Source of the DNA: Alphaproteobacteria bacterium UBA2723
GTDB taxonomy: Bacteria; Pseudomonadota; Alphaproteobacteria; RF32; CAG-239
Length of the DNA: 7,729 nucleotides
Assembly (NCBI GenBank): GCA_002353835.1
Contig: DEKL01000004.1
Location: 1 to 7,729 of the forward strand
Direction: 5' to 3'
Shown here: positions 5,699 through 7,729 of the stretch, in pieces
How the letters are laid out: every line of letters begins with the position of its first letter
Position numbering within the stretch: the stretch's first letter is position 1
Notes under the pieces: generated by a model
What the model was told of the DNA's origin: nothing
Databases searched by the model: none
The model's input: the letters and a program-made list of their open reading frames with translations, nothing else
Program-made: the position numbers and the translations under genes

Positions 5699-7168
5699 TT
5701 ACCTTTTCTTTAATGTCGGGAATAAGATAACATCACGAAGCGTTGCCGCACCGGTCAAGAGTTTAGCCAGTCTGTCCATACCCATACCCATACCGGTTGT
5801 CGGCACAAAACCGTAAGAAAGCGCATCAATAAAGCTATCATCAAGCATTTGCGCTTCCTCGTCACCGTTCTCACGCTCTGCCATTTGTGATTTAAAGCGT
5901 TCCAACTGTTCCAACGGGTTAGAAAGTTCGGAATATGCACACCCGAGTTCCATACCCAAAAGGTATGTATCAAAGTGTTCCACCAAACGCGGATTATTGC
6001 GGTGCGTTTTTGCTAACGGCGAAATATCTTTCGGCATATCGGCAACATGTATCGGCTCAATCAAAGTATGTTCCACTTTTTCGTCAAACACTTCCTGCAC
6101 CACCTTGCCCCAGTTAGAACAATGGTCTGCCTCAACCCCGATAGACTGCGCCAATTTTCTTGCGTCTTCCACCGTTTCAACCGAAAGGAAGTCAATACCG
6201 GTTTCTTTTTTAATCAAATCAATAATGGAAACCTTCGGAAACGGTTTAGAAAAATCAATTTCATGCCCGTCTAAAACGACTTTATCGGTTCCGAAAACTT
6301 TGTTAACCACAAATCGTACCAAACGTGACATCAAATCTGCCATATCATTATAATCGCCGTAAGCCATATAAGCTTCCAAAGCGGTAAATTCCGGCACGTG
6401 GTTTTTATCCAACCCCTCGTTACGGTAGTTTTTACCGATTTCAAACACACGGTCAATACCGCCGACAATCAACTTTTTCAAATAAAGCTCCGGTGCCACA
6501 CGCAAATAAAAATCATTATCCAACGCATTATAGTGTGTCACAAACGGTTTCGCATTAGCCCCGCCCATAATCGGGTGAAAAGTCGGTGTTTCAACCTCCA
6601 GGAAATCTTCCGAATTAAAGAATTCGCGTACGGCAGAAACAATCTTACAACGTGTCAACAGCACCTCTTTGGCCTCGTCATTGATAATTAAATCAACATA
6701 GCGTTTACGATAGCGTGTTTCCACATCCGTCAAACCGTGAAATTTCTCCGGCAACGGTTCCAAAGATTTAGCGATAATATCAAACTTTTCAGCAGCCACC
6801 GAAAGCTCACCGCGCGGTGTCCGGCGAATAAATCCGGTAACGCCGACCACATCACCGACATCCAAACATTTTAACAATTTTAAATTTTCTTCCGGCAAAT
6901 GGCATTTATGGCAGAAAAGCTGAATACGTCCGGTTTTATCTTTCATATCAATAAACATACCGTCATTTCTGACCGCCATGGCACGCCCGGCAACGGTCAC
7001 TCTGTCCTCGGTATTTTCGCCGTTAGCAAGGTCTTTATATTTATCCTGCAACGGTTGCGCAAAACTATCCGGCACAAAACGATACGGATACGGGTTATAC
7101 CCCATTTCTTCCAACTTAGCGAGCTTATTTAAGCGGCTCTGACGCTGTTCACTGATTTCTTCTGTCAT
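5699..7168 (-). CDS. lysS: Lysyl-tRNA synthetase, class II
   Basis: 489 residues, normal for bacterial LysS (E. coli about 505). It charges tRNA-Lys with lysine at the cost of ATP in the cytoplasm. An N-terminal helix is followed by an OB-fold anticodon-binding domain (about 56-135), then the class II catalytic core: motif 1 around FLEVETPTFHPIMGG (189-203); motif 2 from RVFEIGKNYRNEGLD (240-254) to PEFTALEAYMAY (259-270), with R249 and E251; motif 3 GMGMGMDRLAKLLTG (459-473), with R466, then RDVILFPTLKKR at the end. ISPLAK (382-387) is also typical. I chose ATG at 7168: the frame stays open to a TTG at 7237, but those 23 extra codons would run through the promoter and have no counterpart in the family. 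Nothing essential is missing. It is noteworthy because most Alphaproteobacteria use a class I LysRS. Confidence 0.97.
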   Translation of the reverse strand: MTEEISEQRQSRLNKLAKLEEMGYNPYPYRFVPDSFAQPLQDKYKDLANGENTEDRVTVAGRAMAVRNDGMFIDMKDKTGRIQLFCHKCHLPEENLKLLKCLDVGDVVGVTGFIRRTPRGELSVAAEKFDIIAKSLEPLPEKFHGLTDVETRYRKRYVDLIINDEAKEVLLTRCKIVSAVREFFNSEDFLEVETPTFHPIMGGANAKPFVTHYNALDNDFYLRVAPELYLKKLIVGGIDRVFEIGKNYRNEGLDKNHVPEFTALEAYMAYGDYNDMADLMSRLVRFVVNKVFGTDKVVLDGHEIDFSKPFPKVSIIDLIKKETGIDFLSVETVEDARKLAQSIGVEADHCSNWGKVVQEVFDEKVEHTLIEPIHVADMPKDISPLAKTHRNNPRLVEHFDTYLLGMELGCAYSELSNPLEQLERFKSQMAERENGDEEAQMLDDSFIDALSYGFVPTTGMGMGMDRLAKLLTGAATLRDVILFPTLKKR

Positions 7169-7205
7169 CTTAAAGTACCTGTCAAATAAATAAAAACTGC
7201 CGACA

Positions 7206-7233
7206 GTTATAACATATCGGCATAAATTTGCAA
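7206..7233 (-). promoter_or_regulatory. Extended -10 promoter of lysS
   Basis: The minus strand has TTGCAA (7228-7233), a 16-base spacer, and TATAAC (7206-7211) preceded by TGT, giving a TGn extended -10. Transcription would start near 7199, leaving a leader of about 30 bases with a weak CAGG ribosome binding site 9 bases before ATG 7168. There is no room for a T-box or other riboswitch. Confidence 0.6.
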
Positions 7234-7274
7234 GCAAAAATTATTATCTTTATCAAACAAAGAAAGCAAAGAAA

Positions 7275-7729
7275 TTATCTGAATTTCCAAACCACCGAAC
7301 AGGTGTTTTTCGGGCAATTACATGCCCTGTTCAACTCCTCTGTCGTAATTTGTGACAGATAATCGGATTTGAAAATATTAAAACTTTTAACATCTTTCTG
7401 TTTTGTCATGGTATAAACTCTGTTTAAGATATCACTCGGTTGCGCAATCGGAAAACCGCCGACAACAATCATGGTAATATTTTGTCCCTCATCCCACGGC
7501 ATCGTCAAAAGAGTTCTGCAGGCATTGGCAGAAAGCCCTTGGAAAGAAACGGAAAATGCTTTATCATCATTTTTTTCATGCAAAGAAGAATAATAGATAT
7601 CAATTCCCCCATTGAAAGAATTAAGCGCATCATGACTATCCTTCTTAAACATTTTCTGCGGAATAAGCCTCATTTTAACCGCTTGATTATAGTCAAGCGT
7701 ACCATAGTTATATTCTGAACGATAAGCAT
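7275..7729 (-). CDS. Type IVb / PilS-like pilin, 5' end outside the window
   Basis: The frame is open through the window edge, so the visible 150 residues (after two bases of a split codon) are the C-terminal part. The ATG at 7673 is an internal Met: 18 further in-frame residues precede it and contain family-like sequence. YNYGTLDYNQAVK, then LIPQKMF, then NSFNGGIDIYYS, a central FSVSFQGLSANACRTLL and a C-terminal TTEELNRACNCPKNTCSVVWKFR-like end reproduce the plan of PilS/TcpA-type pilins: a conserved LxP turn, a G-G strand, a Cys after the Sxxx(A)C helix, and a terminal C-x-W strand. The last two regions hold Cys 52, 118, 120 and 125 (counting from the internal Met), suitable for the pilin disulfide loop. 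The prepilin signal and hydrophobic helix would lie outside the window. Pilins polymerise into surface or conjugative pili. Assembly genes are not visible, so the system is unknown. Call by motif pattern. Confidence 0.55.
   Translation of the reverse strand, partial: AYRSEYNYGTLDYNQAVKMRLIPQKMFKKDSHDALNSFNGGIDIYYSSLHEKNDDKAFSVSFQGLSANACRTLLTMPWDEGQNITMIVVGGFPIAQPSDILNRVYTMTKQKDVKSFNIFKSDYLSQITTEELNRACNCPKNTCSVVWKFR

Noticed and set aside
7169..7237. 23-codon N-terminal extension of lysS from a TTG at 7237
   Set aside because: It runs through the -10 box and predicted transcription start, has no ribosome binding site and does not look like LysRS N-termini; ATG 7168 gives the normal length.
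7258..7274. Tandem CAAAGAAAG/CAAAGAAA repeat after the pilin stop
   Set aside because: Two short imperfect copies in A-rich DNA; no hairpin and no sign of a mobile element or terminator.
1021..7718. Several plus-strand open frames of 60-120 codons
   Set aside because: All lie opposite strongly supported minus-strand genes, show no recognisable domains and are explained as antisense shadows.
1..7729. tRNA, rRNA, CRISPR, riboswitch or insertion sequence
   Set aside because: No gap exceeds about 130 bases, and I found no cloverleaf, regular repeat array, transposase or terminal inverted repeats.

Overview
This window looks like chromosomal DNA from an AT-rich Alphaproteobacterium (roughly 40% G+C by eye). 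The best evidence is Hfq: the run from VITWFD through [12 protein letters not shown] to STIMPA is the alphaproteobacterial form of that protein. The compact AT-rich style, TTG starts, envelope-heavy gene content and pilin-like gene resemble uncultured gut or host-associated alphaproteobacterial lineages, but that placement is inference.

All eight convincing genes lie on the minus strand, so transcription runs from high to low coordinates. In that order they are: (1) a type IVb/PilS-like pilin, 5' end outside the window (7275-7729); (2) lysS, a class II lysyl-tRNA synthetase with its own promoter (5699-7168); (3) a membrane-anchored CgeB-like glycosyltransferase (4622-5692); (4) a second, diverged anchored protein of the same type, packed against it (3694-4617); (5) hfq (3345-3563), after a 130-base gap with an extended -10 promoter and a G-rich patch; (6) hflX (2083-3342), two bases after the hfq stop; (7) an unrecognised anchored protein with an extracytoplasmic Glu/Asn-rich tail (1294-1998); (8) a large membrane protein with a GH24 lysozyme-like domain, own promoter, 3' end outside the window (1-1209).

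hfq-hflX is the conserved post-transcriptional and ribosome-rescue pair of proteobacteria. lysS is housekeeping. The remaining genes point at the envelope: two predicted extracytoplasmic GT-B-like proteins, a membrane-tethered muramidase-like protein, an acidic-tailed anchored protein and a pilin. No gap exceeds about 130 bases. I see no tRNA, rRNA, CRISPR or insertion sequence.

The points most worth a second look are: the inner-membrane GH24 protein with Glu in place of the catalytic Asp; Hfq lacking two canonical proximal-face residues; a 14-codon leader frame with a strong ribosome binding site overlapping the hfq start; a class II LysRS in a lineage that mostly uses class I; and the tandem anchored glycosyltransferase-like pair.
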